From: JBBQKG01 sp038326655
Lineage (GTDB): Bacteria > Actinomycetota > Thermoleophilia > Solirubrobacterales > JBBDJG01
Assembly (NCBI GenBank): GCA_038326655.1
Contig: JBBQKG010000004.1
Span: 74,297 to 138,296, forward strand
Reading direction: 5' to 3'
DNA length: 64,000 bases
The first letter of the stretch is position 1. The number at the start of each line of letters is the position of its first letter. Under the pieces are notes generated by a model. That model was not told the DNA's origin, searched no databases, and was given only the letters and a program-made list of their open reading frames with translations. The translations under genes and the position numbers were made by a program. Below are positions 16,325-24,170 of this stretch, piece after piece.

Positions 16325-17802
16325 CCCTCCTCGCCCGAATTCACGCCGAAGTGATCCAGCACGACGCGGTTGACGCCGCCGATCGACCACGGCTCCCCGT
16401 TCGAGGCGGTGTCCTGAAGGTCCGGACCGCAGTTGACGAACGCCAGCGGCGCGAGCGAGTCGCCGCGGCGAAGGGAGCCGTGACTGCCTCCACCGACGTG
16501 ATCGGCTCCTCCCCAGTCCACGAACTCGTATCCCCGCGCGGCCGACACGAGCACGTCACCGGCGCCGGCACAGCCGAGTGCCGCCCACAGGCGCCCGAGC
16601 GCGTCCGGATATGCGCGGCTCGAGAGCAGCCCGTCCATGCGCTCCAGCTCGAGTGTCTCGAGCGCCCCGTCGACGTCCCATGCCCCGCCGTACGGGTCGC
16701 CCCAGCGCGCGCCCGGCCTGAAGCGCAACTCGCCGCGCTCCGTCCAGATACATGCCTCCCCGGCCTCGCGCCAGGCCAGCACCTCGGCCCCGTCGAGCGC
16801 CTTCAGCTGCTCCAGCACCCGCACCACGCGCGGCGCGCGAGCCTCCTCGTCGCCAAGCGCATAGACCATCGCCGACCGCGCGCCGGGGCAGACAGCCAGT
16901 TCCGCGACGGATGGCTCCGGGTCGTTCGGCAGCAGGACCCGCCAGTCACCCAGCGCCTGGTCGAGGCGAATGCGGTGCTCGACCGCGGTTTGCGAATGAT
17001 CGGCCATCAGGATCACGGCGTGATCGTCGAAGAAGCGGTCGACGCCGCCGCCGGCCTCGATCAGCTCGCCGAGGTGCCGGTCTGCGCGCGCGATCGACGT
17101 TACCGTCGCGGCCGGTCCTCGGCGATGCGAGAAATGATCGTTGTCCGGAAGCGAGAACAGCATGAAGTCGTAGAGGTCGTTGCGCTCTACGAATGCGCCG
17201 ACGCAGCCGGAGTACGGGTCACGCGTTCCCGGCCGGGCCAGCGTGGGCGGGCATTCCACCTCCCGCGTCGCGTAGAGCTCGCCGTAGAACAGCTCGGCGG
17301 GCCCGTAGACGGCGTGTCGGAAGTTCGCGGCGCGGGCAACTCGCCGCAGGAAGCCCTGCACGCCGATCTCGTGCCGGGTGCGGCCGCGGAAGATCAGGAA
17401 AGGCGTGCAGGCGGTGCGCACGCCGGCGTCGTCGAGGCGCTCGAAGAACGTCTCCTGGCCCCGGCTGAGGTGATCGAAGTTCATGTTGTAGACGGTGTCG
17501 GTGAGCGTCCGGATAACGCCGAACGTCCGCACCGCCTGGCTGGACGAGCCGTAGTCGACATAGCGCCCCTCGCCCCGGTGGAACCAGTCGATCGACGGGA
17601 TGCCGTGGCGGTCGATCGACGCACCGGTCGTGATCGTCGCCGAGGCGGGCGGGGTGACCGAAGGAAAGACACTGACGCACTCGCGGAAGTACGTGCCGCG
17701 TCGCAGGATCTCGGCGAAGTGGGGTGCCTTCCCCTCCTCCGCCGCCCGCTCCAGCATCGCGGGCTTCAGCGCGTCGACGACTACCAGGACAAGCTTGGTC
17801 AA
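16321..17802 (-). CDS. Alkaline-phosphatase-superfamily phosphodiesterase/nucleotide pyrophosphatase
   Basis: The 493-residue protein has the two-metal site of the type I phosphodiesterase family. Asp is in 'VLVVVDALKP' near residue 10, the nucleophile Thr in 'FPSVTPPASAT' near 50, Asp and His in 'LPDNDHFSH', Asp-His in 'LMADHSQT' near 266 and a late His in 'GGGSHGS'. There is no obvious signal peptide, so it is probably cytoplasmic. The start is TTG at 17800-17802, directly after the DUF4126 stop, and the end overlaps acyP. The substrate is unknown; nucleotide, phosphonate or lipid-head phosphoesters are possible. Confidence 0.85.
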   Translation of the reverse strand: MTKLVLVVVDALKPAMLERAAEEGKAPHFAEILRRGTYFRECVSVFPSVTPPASATITTGASIDRHGIPSIDWFHRGEGRYVDYGSSSQAVRTFGVIRTLTDTVYNMNFDHLSRGQETFFERLDDAGVRTACTPFLIFRGRTRHEIGVQGFLRRVARAANFRHAVYGPAELFYGELYATREVECPPTLARPGTRDPYSGCVGAFVERNDLYDFMLFSLPDNDHFSHRRGPAATVTSIARADRHLGELIEAGGGVDRFFDDHAVILMADHSQTAVEHRIRLDQALGDWRVLLPNDPEPSVAELAVCPGARSAMVYALGDEEARAPRVVRVLEQLKALDGAEVLAWREAGEACIWTERGELRFRPGARWGDPYGGAWDVDGALETLELERMDGLLSSRAYPDALGRLWAALGCAGAGDVLVSAARGYEFVDWGGADHVGGGSHGSLRRGDSLAPLAFVNCGPDLQDTASNGEPWSIGGVNRVVLDHFGVNSGEEG

Positions 17803-18387
17803 TTACCTGAGGACGCGCAGTCCTTCGTACTTCTGAGCGGCCCGGCGCCGCTGGACGAACAGCACCCACACCGCGAAGCCGAACGCGATCCACGCGATCG
17901 GAGACACGAGCACGGCCAGCACGGCGAGCAGGACGGCGGCGCCCTGCGCGAAAGCTTCGACGAGCGAAGCGGCCTCCTCCTCCCCACCGGTGCGGGCGCG
18001 GGACGCGGCGCGGCCGAAGAATGCGGCGGCCGCGGCAAAGCCGACGAATGCGCACACCGCACCGGCGGGGAAGCCCGGCGCGGCGGCATAGCCCTCGTCG
18101 GCGAGCGAGCCCGCGAACTCGAGCGCGCCGATCGCGACCGCGAGCGCCGCGAGCAGGAACGCCGGCACGACCGTGCGGGCCCGCGCGGCGAGCGTCGTCA
18201 GTGCGACCAGCACCACCAGCACGGCAAGCCAGGGAGTCGACTCGAGGAACCCGTAGCCGGTGCCGTTGAAGTCGACGCCCGCGTTTGCGCGGGCGAGTGC
18301 CCCCACGGCGAGCGGCGGCAGGAAAGCGCGCGCGCCCGTGGCGAGTGAAACGCCGACGCCCTGCGATATGGCCAGGAAGAGGTCCAT
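17803..18387 (-). CDS. DUF4126 family membrane protein
   Basis: The 194-residue protein has about five hydrophobic stretches with the typical DUF4126 opening 'AISQGVGVSLATGARAFLP' and small-residue-rich helices; the C-terminus is basic. Function of the family is unknown. I used the ATG at 18385-18387; the upstream frame is open but overlaps the divergent aminotransferase promoter region. The phosphodiesterase gene follows without a gap. Confidence 0.8.
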   Translation of the reverse strand: MDLFLAISQGVGVSLATGARAFLPPLAVGALARANAGVDFNGTGYGFLESTPWLAVLVVLVALTTLAARARTVVPAFLLAALAVAIGALEFAGSLADEGYAAAPGFPAGAVCAFVGFAAAAAFFGRAASRARTGGEEEAASLVEAFAQGAAVLLAVLAVLVSPIAWIAFGFAVWVLFVQRRRAAQKYEGLRVLR

Positions 18388-18459
18388 CGATGGTCTATCT
18401 TGAAAATACCGTTGAGGCGCGGGAAGGTCCCGCACACCCAGACTGCTCGGCAAAGCTGC

Positions 18460-19863
18460 GTGCCAGACAGGCATCAAACCACGAGCCACGAGATCGAGCG
18501 CTACGCCGGGCTGTTCGCTAAGCGCACGCGCCAGATGCGTTCGTCCGCGATGCGGGACCTGATGGCGATCACGGCGCGGCCCGAGGTGATCTCGCTCGCG
18601 GGCGGCTTGCCCGACACGTCGACCTTCTCGCCCGAGACGTTTGCGGCCCTCACCGCGACGATCGCGCGCGAGTCCTGCGCGAGCGCGCTCCAGTACGGTC
18701 CCACGGAGGGCTTCGACGAGACCAAGCGCTGCATCGCAGAGGTGATGGCGGTCGAGGGCATGCGCGTCGAGATCGGCGACATGATCGTCACGACCGGCGG
18801 CCAGCAGGTGATCGACCTCGTCACGAAGACGCTCGTCGACCCCGGCGACGTGGTGATCTGCGAGGCGCCCACATATCCGGGCGCGGTGCCGGTGTTCGCA
18901 AGCTACGAGGCCGACGTGGTGCAGATCGAGATGGACGCCGACGGCATGCGGATCGACCTGCTCGAGGAGACGCTCGAACGCCTCGACCAGGAGAGGCGCC
19001 GGCCGAAGTTCATCTACACGGTGCCGACCTTCCAGAACCCCGCGGGCGTGACGCTCTCCGCGCCGCGCCGGCAGCGGCTCGTGGAGATCGCCCGCGAGCG
19101 CGAGCTGCTCGTGCTCGAGGACAACCCTTACGGACTGCTTCGCTACGAGGGCGAGCCACTGCCCCCGTTGCGTGCGCTCGACGGCGGTGTCTACGTGCTC
19201 TACCTCGGGACGTTCTCGAAGATCCTGTCACCCGGGATCAGGATCGGCTGGGTGGTCGCCCCCCCGCCCGTGCTGGCGAAGATCAACCTGGGCAAGCAGG
19301 CGGCCGATCTCTGCACGTCGTCGCTCACGCAGCAGCTCGTCGCGGGCTTTTTCGCGGAGGGCCGCTGGCTCGCATACGTGCAGGACCTCTGCGGGATCTA
19401 CCGGCGCCGGCGCGATGCAATGCTGGATGCGCTCGCCGAGCACTTCCCCCCGGAGGCCGAGTGGACCCAGCCCGGCGGTGGGTTGTTCATCTGGGCGACG
19501 CTACCCGACTTCATCGACACCGAGGACCTGCTCGCGAAGGCAATCCGTCAGGAGAGCGTCGCGTTCGTGCCCGGGTCGGCGGCCTATGTCGACGGCCGCG
19601 GCGGGAGCTCGATGCGGCTCAACTTCTCCGCTGCGGGCGAGGACGACATCGTCGAGGGCATCCGCCGCATCGGCAAGGTGATCGACGAGCAGATCTCGCT
19701 CTGGGGCACGATCAGCGGTAAGGGAACAACTGGCGGCCGAGCTGCAAGCAGCTCTGCCGGTGAGGCGCAGGACGACCGCGACGAAGGCCCCCCCGGCCCA
19801 TTGGCCGACGTCGTCGAGCTTCCGCGCCGCACCGATACGAAGCGCGGCGCGAGCGGGTCGTGA
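18460..19863 (+). CDS. PLP-dependent aminotransferase, fold type I (LysN/ARO8-like)
   Basis: The protein has about 467 residues from the GTG at 18460; a TTG at 18400 would add 20 residues and neither start has a clear ribosome site. Family signatures are 'MRDLMAITARPEVISLAGG', 'QYGPTEGFDETKR', 'EAPTYPGA', 'YTVPTFQNPAG', 'LEDNPYG' and the PLP Lys in 'LGTFSKILSPGIRIGW'. These enzymes transaminate 2-aminoadipate, aromatic or branched amino acids; the substrate is not decided here. About 45 C-terminal residues after the catalytic domain are low-complexity, and part of them is encoded by a hairpin element. The stop overlaps the GTG of the ligase-like gene, so the two are coupled. Confidence 0.88.
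   Translation: MPDRHQTTSHEIERYAGLFAKRTRQMRSSAMRDLMAITARPEVISLAGGLPDTSTFSPETFAALTATIARESCASALQYGPTEGFDETKRCIAEVMAVEGMRVEIGDMIVTTGGQQVIDLVTKTLVDPGDVVICEAPTYPGAVPVFASYEADVVQIEMDADGMRIDLLEETLERLDQERRRPKFIYTVPTFQNPAGVTLSAPRRQRLVEIARERELLVLEDNPYGLLRYEGEPLPPLRALDGGVYVLYLGTFSKILSPGIRIGWVVAPPPVLAKINLGKQAADLCTSSLTQQLVAGFFAEGRWLAYVQDLCGIYRRRRDAMLDALAEHFPPEAEWTQPGGGLFIWATLPDFIDTEDLLAKAIRQESVAFVPGSAAYVDGRGGSSMRLNFSAAGEDDIVEGIRRIGKVIDEQISLWGTISGKGTTGGRAASSSAGEAQDDRDEGPPGPLADVVELPRRTDTKRGASGS
19734..19776 (+). repeat. CAAG-loop hairpin element, copy 4, inside the aminotransferase gene
   Basis: Hairpin at 19734-19759 with eleven-base arms (one mismatch) around CAAG, followed by the tail GTGAGGCGCAGGACGACCG. 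It is read in frame as part of the aminotransferase C-terminal tail (residues about 425-440), beyond the conserved enzyme domain. Confidence 0.65.
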
Positions 19864-20825
19864 GCCTCCGGGTCGCCGTCCTGAAGGGCGGGACCTCGCT
19901 CGAGCGGCAGGTCTCGCTGCGCTCCGCCGGACGCGTCGAGCGCGCGCTCGAGCGGCTCGGGCACGACGTGATCCCGATCGACGTCGACGCAGCGCTCGTG
20001 CAGCAGCTGCGTGACTCTGACGCCGACGTCGCGTTCGTCGCACTGCACGGCCGCGGCGGCGAGGACGGCACGGTCCAGGAGCTGCTCGAGATCGTCGGCA
20101 TGCCCTACACCGGCTCCGGCGTACTGGCCTGCATGCGCTGCATGGACAAGGTGCTGACCAAGCACCTGCTCGTGCGCGAGCACGTGCCGACGCCGGACTT
20201 CTTCGCGTTCAGCGACGTCGCCTTCCGCGAGTTCGGCGCGGCCGACGCGCTGCCCGCGATCGAGGAGCGCCTCGGCTTCCCGATCGTCGTGAAGCCGGCC
20301 GCGCAGGGATCTGCGCTCGGCATCGAGTTCGCGGCGTCTCCCGCCGACGTGCCACAGGCACTCGTGGCGGCGTTCAGCTACGACAACCGGGTGTTGCTCG
20401 AGCGGCACGTGAAGGGCCGCGAGCTCGCGGTCGGTCTGCTCGACGGCGAGCACGGCCCCGAGGCGCTTCCGATCGTCGAGGCCAAGCCGAAGCAGGAGTA
20501 CTTCTTCGACTTCGAGGCACGCTACGAGATCGGCAAGACCGACTATGTGTGCCCGGCGGACCTACCCGCCGACGTCACGGCGCTTGCCCAGGAACTCGCC
20601 GGCAAGACCTACCGGCTGCTCGGTTGCTACGGCTTCGCACGGATCGACATGATGCTCCCCGAGGAAGGCCCGCCGCAGGTGCTCGAGGCACAAGCGATCC
20701 CCGGCCTCACCGAGACAAGCCTGTTCCCCCAGGCCGCCGACGCCGCCGGCATCTCCTTCGACGAGTTCGTGGAGCGGCTGGTCCAGCTGGCGTTGCAGAG
20801 AAGCCCGGCCGCGACGCCGGCCTAG
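19860..20825 (+). CDS. D-alanine--D-alanine ligase-like ATP-grasp enzyme (divergent paralogue)
   Basis: The 321-residue ATP-grasp protein matches Ddl throughout: 'ALHGRGGEDGTVQELLE', 'PYTGSGVLACMRCMDK', ATP-loop 'VKPAAQGSALGI' and 'YEIGKTDYVCPADLP'. The metal-binding EVN of typical Ddl is EAQ here ('LEAQAIPGLTETS' near residue 285), so the second Mg ligand Asn is Gln. A canonical Ddl is encoded at 47003-48016, which makes this a second, possibly specialised ligase. The GTG start overlaps the aminotransferase stop, so the two enzymes may supply and join an unusual amino acid. Substrate unknown. Confidence 0.82.
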   Translation: MSLRVAVLKGGTSLERQVSLRSAGRVERALERLGHDVIPIDVDAALVQQLRDSDADVAFVALHGRGGEDGTVQELLEIVGMPYTGSGVLACMRCMDKVLTKHLLVREHVPTPDFFAFSDVAFREFGAADALPAIEERLGFPIVVKPAAQGSALGIEFAASPADVPQALVAAFSYDNRVLLERHVKGRELAVGLLDGEHGPEALPIVEAKPKQEYFFDFEARYEIGKTDYVCPADLPADVTALAQELAGKTYRLLGCYGFARIDMMLPEEGPPQVLEAQAIPGLTETSLFPQAADAAGISFDEFVERLVQLALQRSPAATPA

Positions 20826-20834
20826 AGAAACTTG

Positions 20835-20878
20835 CCGTTCGGCTGCAAGCAGCCGAACGGGTTAGCCGAAGGACGGTC
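20835..20878 (+). repeat. CAAG-loop hairpin element, copy 5
   Basis: Hairpin at 20835-20860: perfect eleven-base arms around CAAG, then the tail GTTAGCCGAAGGACGGTCGA. It occupies the 71-base space between the convergent ends of the ligase-like gene and the BFN gene, a position where it could stop transcription. Confidence 0.75.
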
Positions 20879-20896
20879 GACCTTTGAACCTAGGGC

Positions 20897-21382
20897 TTAG
20901 CCCGAAGCGAAGTCTTCGGGCGTTACTTCATCGAGGAATTTCTTGAACTTGTCAACCACCTCTTCGGTGTCCTCGACCTCGTGCTCGAACTCGATCGCGC
21001 TCTCCTGGATCACTTCCTCGGCGGCGAAGATCGGGGCCGAGGTGCGCACCGCCACCGCGAGCGCATCCGAAGGGCGCGAGTCGATCTCGACCTCCTGACC
21101 GTTCACGCGCAAGGTGATCGAGGCATAGAAGGTGTTGTCCTTGAGCTCCGTCACCGATACCCGCGTGCACTGCGCGTCGAGCTCGCCGATCAGCTCGCTG
21201 ATCAGGTCGTGGGTCATCGGGCGCGGCGTCGTGGCGCCCTGGAGCTTCATCAGAATCGCGGCGGCCTCCGGGTGTCCGATCCAGATCGGGAGGAACTTGT
21301 TCCCGTCGATGGTCTTCAGCAACACGATCGGCTGCTTCCCGACCATGTCGAAACTAACGCCGTAGATGACCATCTCCTGCAC
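20897..21382 (-). CDS. Bifunctional nuclease (BFN/DUF151) domain protein
   Basis: The 161-residue protein has the DUF151 core: 'LKTIDGNKFLPIWIGHPEA', 'TRPMTHDLISEL'-like segment (read here as PRPMTHDLISEL) and the acidic motif 'EIDSRPSDALAVAVRT' typical of this nuclease-like domain. An acidic helical tail follows. In plants and some bacteria the domain has been linked to RNase/DNase activity; the cellular role in actinobacteria is unclear. The start is GTG at 21380-21382, with a strong TATAAT box about 42 bases upstream. Confidence 0.88.
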   Translation of the reverse strand: MQEMVIYGVSFDMVGKQPIVLLKTIDGNKFLPIWIGHPEAAAILMKLQGATTPRPMTHDLISELIGELDAQCTRVSVTELKDNTFYASITLRVNGQEVEIDSRPSDALAVAVRTSAPIFAAEEVIQESAIEFEHEVEDTEEVVDKFKKFLDEVTPEDFASG

Positions 21383-21423
21383 TGGGTCGGCTCCAAGCCC
21401 GCGGTTGACCTGCTACCAGACCC

Positions 21424-21453
21424 ATTATAGGAACGGCCTGGGCCCCGTTTGAA
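21424..21453 (-). promoter_or_regulatory. Promoter upstream of the BFN gene
   Basis: On the minus strand a perfect -10 box TATAAT (21424-21429) stands 18 bases after TTCAAA, a fair -35 box. It would give a leader of about 35 bases before the BFN start codon at 21382. Confidence 0.55.
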
Positions 21454-21501
21454 ACGTCTGTCCTCGGCATCCGGCTCGGAGTCGAGCGGCAGCCAGACGA
21501 G

Positions 21502-21576
21502 TGGGCGATCCTGGACTCGAACCAGGGACCTCCTCCTTATCAGAGAGGCGCTCTGACCAAACTGAGCTAATCGCCC
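21502..21576 (-). tRNA. tRNA-Ile (anticodon GAT)
   Basis: All four arms can be folded on the minus strand. The acceptor GGGCGAT pairs with ATCGCCC, the D stem is GCTC/GAGC, and the anticodon stem CCTCT/GGAGG carries loop CTGATAA, giving anticodon GAT. The T stem is CCTGG/CCAGG with loop TTCGAGT. Discriminator base is A and CCA is not encoded. Length is 75 bases. It stands alone between the BFN and parB genes. Confidence 0.95.
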
Positions 21577-21667
21577 CGGCGGGCGGCGCCCGCGCGATCT
21601 AGGTTAGCGAAGGGCCGGAGCCGGGTCGCCCCGTGGCTGTGGCCTCGATCTGTCTAGGATGAGGCGC

Positions 21668-22531
21668 TCAGGCGGCGATCGAACCCGACAGGCGACGAAC
21701 CAGATCGCGGACCTCGGCGAGCTCGGTGAATGCTATCTCGACGCGCGCGGCACGGCCGTTCGAGCGCACGCGGACGGTGCAGCCGAGCAGCTCGGTGAGC
21801 GAGTCCTCCAGCTCCCGGCAGGCCTCCGCCGCGTCTGCCGACACCAGCGCCGGCCGCCGGCGGGCCGCGGGAGCCGGCTCGGAGGCACGCGCGAGCGCCT
21901 CGGTCTCGCGGACCGAGAGCGCCTGGTCGCGGGCGCGGCGGCCGAGCGCCCGCTGGCCGGACCGGTCGCGGAGCTGCAGGATCGCGCGGCCGTGCCCCTC
22001 GCTCAGCTCGCCTGACTCCAGCATCGCCAGCACTTCGTCCGGCAGCTCGAGCAAGCGGACCATGTTGGAGATCGCGGCTCGGCTCCGGCCCACGCGGCGG
22101 CCGACCTCCTCCTTCGTGAGGCCCAGCTCGTCCACCAGCGCCGCACAGGCCCGGGCGGCGTCGACGGGGTTCAGGTCCTCCCGTGCCATGTTCTCGATCA
22201 GCGCGAGCTCGAGGCGCTCGTGGTCCTCGGTCGAGCGCACGACCGCAGGCACGCGCTCGAGGCCGGCCAGCTTCGCCGCCCGCAGGCGGCGCTCCCCGGC
22301 GACGAGCTCGTAGCGCCCGCCCGGCAGCGGCCGCACGAGCATCGGCTGCAGCACCCCGTGCTCGCGGATCGACCCCGCAAGATCGCGGAGGTCCTGATCG
22401 GCAAAGCTCGTGCGCGGCTGGCGTGCGTTCGGCTCGATCAGGCTCACAGGGATCTGGTGCAGCGCCTCGGCGGGCTCTGTCGGCACCGGCAGGATCGCTG
22501 CCAGCCCTCGGCCGATGCCTCTCTCAGCCAC
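21668..22531 (-). CDS. parB: Chromosome-partitioning protein ParB
   Basis: ParB is a CTP-dependent clamp that loads at parS near the origin. The 287-residue protein has 'RGIGRGLAAIL' at the start, the CTP-binding core with 'GERRLRAAKLAG' and 'LIENMAREDLNP', and the helix-turn-helix 'GLTKEEVGRRVGRSRAAISN'. The C-terminal dimer domain is near residue 240-287. I chose GTG at 22529-22531 because GGAGG lies at ideal distance before it; an ATG at 22552 is also in frame. It overlaps the end of parA, so the pair is coupled. Confidence 0.95.
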   Translation of the reverse strand: MAERGIGRGLAAILPVPTEPAEALHQIPVSLIEPNARQPRTSFADQDLRDLAGSIREHGVLQPMLVRPLPGGRYELVAGERRLRAAKLAGLERVPAVVRSTEDHERLELALIENMAREDLNPVDAARACAALVDELGLTKEEVGRRVGRSRAAISNMVRLLELPDEVLAMLESGELSEGHGRAILQLRDRSGQRALGRRARDQALSVRETEALARASEPAPAARRRPALVSADAAEACRELEDSLTELLGCTVRVRSNGRAARVEIAFTELAEVRDLVRRLSGSIAA

Positions 22532-23282
22532 GTTCGGCGACCTCCTTCGCAAGCTCGAAGTACGCGTCCGCGCCGGCGCAATGCGGGTCGTGGTGAATCA
22601 CGGGCCGCCCATAGCTCGGCGCCTCGCTGATTCTGACATTCCGGGGAATCACGGTGCGGAGGACCAGCGTCGGGAAGTGCTCCCGCAGCTCGCGCTCCAC
22701 GTCCTGCGCAAGGCGGGTGCGACCGTCGAACATCGTCAGCAGCATGCCGGCGACCTCGAGCCCGGGGTTCAGCTCCCGCCGGATCAGCACGAGCGTGTCG
22801 AGGAACTGGGCGAGACCCTCGAGCGCCAGGTACTCCGCCTGGACCGGCACGATCACACGATCCGCCGCGACCAGTGCGTTGACCGACAGCGGCCCGAGCG
22901 ACGGTGGGCAGTCCAGCACGATCTGGTCGAAGTGGGGATGCGCAGGCGCGAGCGCTTCCCGCAGGCGCTGCTCCGATGACGGCAGCCGCGGAAGCTCGAC
23001 GGTGGCCCCGGCGAGGTCGGGCGTGGACGGCACCAGCGACAGCGCACCGATGCCGGTCGGCTGCGCCGCCGCGGCAAGATCCTGGTCGCCGAGCAGGCAG
23101 CTGTAGGTGTTGGGAGCGAGGTCCTTGCTGATCCCGAGCGCAACGGTCGCGTTGCACTGCGGGTCGAGGTCGACCAGCAGCGTGCGGTGGCCCGCCTCCG
23201 CCACGCACGCCGCCATGTTCACCGCGGTCGTGGTCTTGCCGACGCCGCCCTTCTGGTTCGCCACCGCATATACCGTTGCCAT
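22524..23282 (-). CDS. parA: Chromosome-partitioning ATPase ParA (Soj)
   Basis: The 252-residue deviant-Walker ATPase moves ParB-parS complexes. Motifs are 'ANQKGGVGKTTTAVN' (residues 8-22, deviant Walker A with signature Lys), 'LLVDLDPQCNAT' and 'IVLDCPPSLGPLS'. The ATG at 23280-23282 is the normal ParA start. The 149 bases upstream to the rsmG end hold no gene. It overlaps parB by eight bases. Confidence 0.96.
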   Translation of the reverse strand: MATVYAVANQKGGVGKTTTAVNMAACVAEAGHRTLLVDLDPQCNATVALGISKDLAPNTYSCLLGDQDLAAAAQPTGIGALSLVPSTPDLAGATVELPRLPSSEQRLREALAPAHPHFDQIVLDCPPSLGPLSVNALVAADRVIVPVQAEYLALEGLAQFLDTLVLIRRELNPGLEVAGMLLTMFDGRTRLAQDVERELREHFPTLVLRTVIPRNVRISEAPSYGRPVIHHDPHCAGADAYFELAKEVAERG

Positions 23283-23414
23283 TGAGCCGAAGATAGAGCG
23301 GGTTCCAGTCGGAACGTCGCCCCTCGAGATCCTCCGAGGTTGATTCGGGGGTGAACTACCGATTCCTGCTCGGCGCAGCCTGGGAAATCTGCGTCCCGGC
23401 ATACCTTGTCGCTT

Positions 23415-23436
23415 GATAGTTCAACGCCGAACTATC
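23415..23436 (-). terminator. Inverted repeat at the rsmG stop codon
   Basis: Perfect eight-base arms GATAGTTC and GAACTATC surround a six-base loop. The repeat overlaps the rsmG stop codon (23432-23434). No T-run follows on the minus strand, so a factor-dependent stop or a binding site is as likely as an intrinsic terminator. Confidence 0.35.
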
Positions 23437-24157
23437 GTGTTCTGGCGCGGCGGGACCGGGAGCCGAGCGGCCGTTTTCGCGCCACGCCCGCGCGGCGCGG
23501 GTAGCCCGGCGGTGTGGGGCCGGTCTTCTCGAAGAGGTGCAGGTGGTGGTTGCGCGCGCCGGCGAACGGCTTGGTTCGCACGACCCCGCACGGGCTCATC
23601 CCGAGCGCAGTGGCAGCTTCCCTCGCCGCCTCCTCCTCGGTGGGCTCGCGGGCGCCTTTCCAGGCGATGAGGAGGCCGCCTTCGCGCAGGAGGGGAGCCG
23701 CGTACTCCACCAGCGTGGCCAGCGGCGCCACCGCCCGCACGGTCGCGGCTGTGTACCGGCCCGCGCCCTCGTCGGCGGCCCATTCCTCGGCCCGGGCGCA
23801 GACCGCGTGGGCGTTTGCCTGTCCCAACCGCTCAATCGCGCGCTCGATGAAGGCGCACTTGCGCCGCGTGGACTCGAGCAAATCGACGTCGGCCGGCTCC
23901 AGGGCGACGGCCAGCGGCAAACCTGGGAAACCGGCGCCGCTGCCGATGTCGACGAGACGGCCGTCCCGGGAGTGCGCGCGAAGCAGCGGGACCGCCGAGA
24001 GGCTGTCGGCGATGTGCACGTCGAGCGCCTGCTCCGGGGCTCTGACGGAGGTGGGCGCATCGGGATCCTCGGCGACCAGGTCCAGCAGGAGGCGGAGGCG
24101 CCGCTCGGCCTCATCCGGCAGCGACAGGCCCGTGCGCAGCTCGCGCAGGCGTTTCAC
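23432..24157 (-). CDS. rsmG: 16S rRNA (guanine-527-N7)-methyltransferase RsmG
   Basis: RsmG (GidB) methylates G527 of 16S rRNA, and its loss gives low-level streptomycin resistance. The 241-residue protein has the SAM motif 'LVDIGSGAGFPGLPLA' near residue 70, 'LLESTRRKCAFIE' and the early segment 'HIADSLSAVPLL'. The start is GTG at 24155-24157, which lies inside a parS-like site. The gene belongs to the conserved parB-parA-rsmG-jag-yidC series beside the origin. Confidence 0.94.
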   Translation of the reverse strand: MKRLRELRTGLSLPDEAERRLRLLLDLVAEDPDAPTSVRAPEQALDVHIADSLSAVPLLRAHSRDGRLVDIGSGAGFPGLPLAVALEPADVDLLESTRRKCAFIERAIERLGQANAHAVCARAEEWAADEGAGRYTAATVRAVAPLATLVEYAAPLLREGGLLIAWKGAREPTEEEAAREAATALGMSPCGVVRTKPFAGARNHHLHLFEKTGPTPPGYPRRAGVARKRPLGSRSRRARTR

Positions 24158-24164
24158 GGGAAAC
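24151..24164. promoter_or_regulatory. parS-like ParB-binding site
   Basis: GTTTCACGGGAAAC differs from the conserved palindrome core GTTTCACGTGAAAC at one base. It lies about 1.6 kb from parB and 2.6 kb from dnaA, where parS sites are expected, and overlaps the GTG start codon of rsmG. Confidence 0.65.
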
Positions 24165-24170
24165 GGTCCG

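Noticed and set aside
16351..18348. Open frame of about 665 codons on the plus strand across the phosphodiesterase and DUF4126 genes
   Set aside because: The minus-strand genes have full catalytic motifs and membrane patterns; the plus-strand frame has none.
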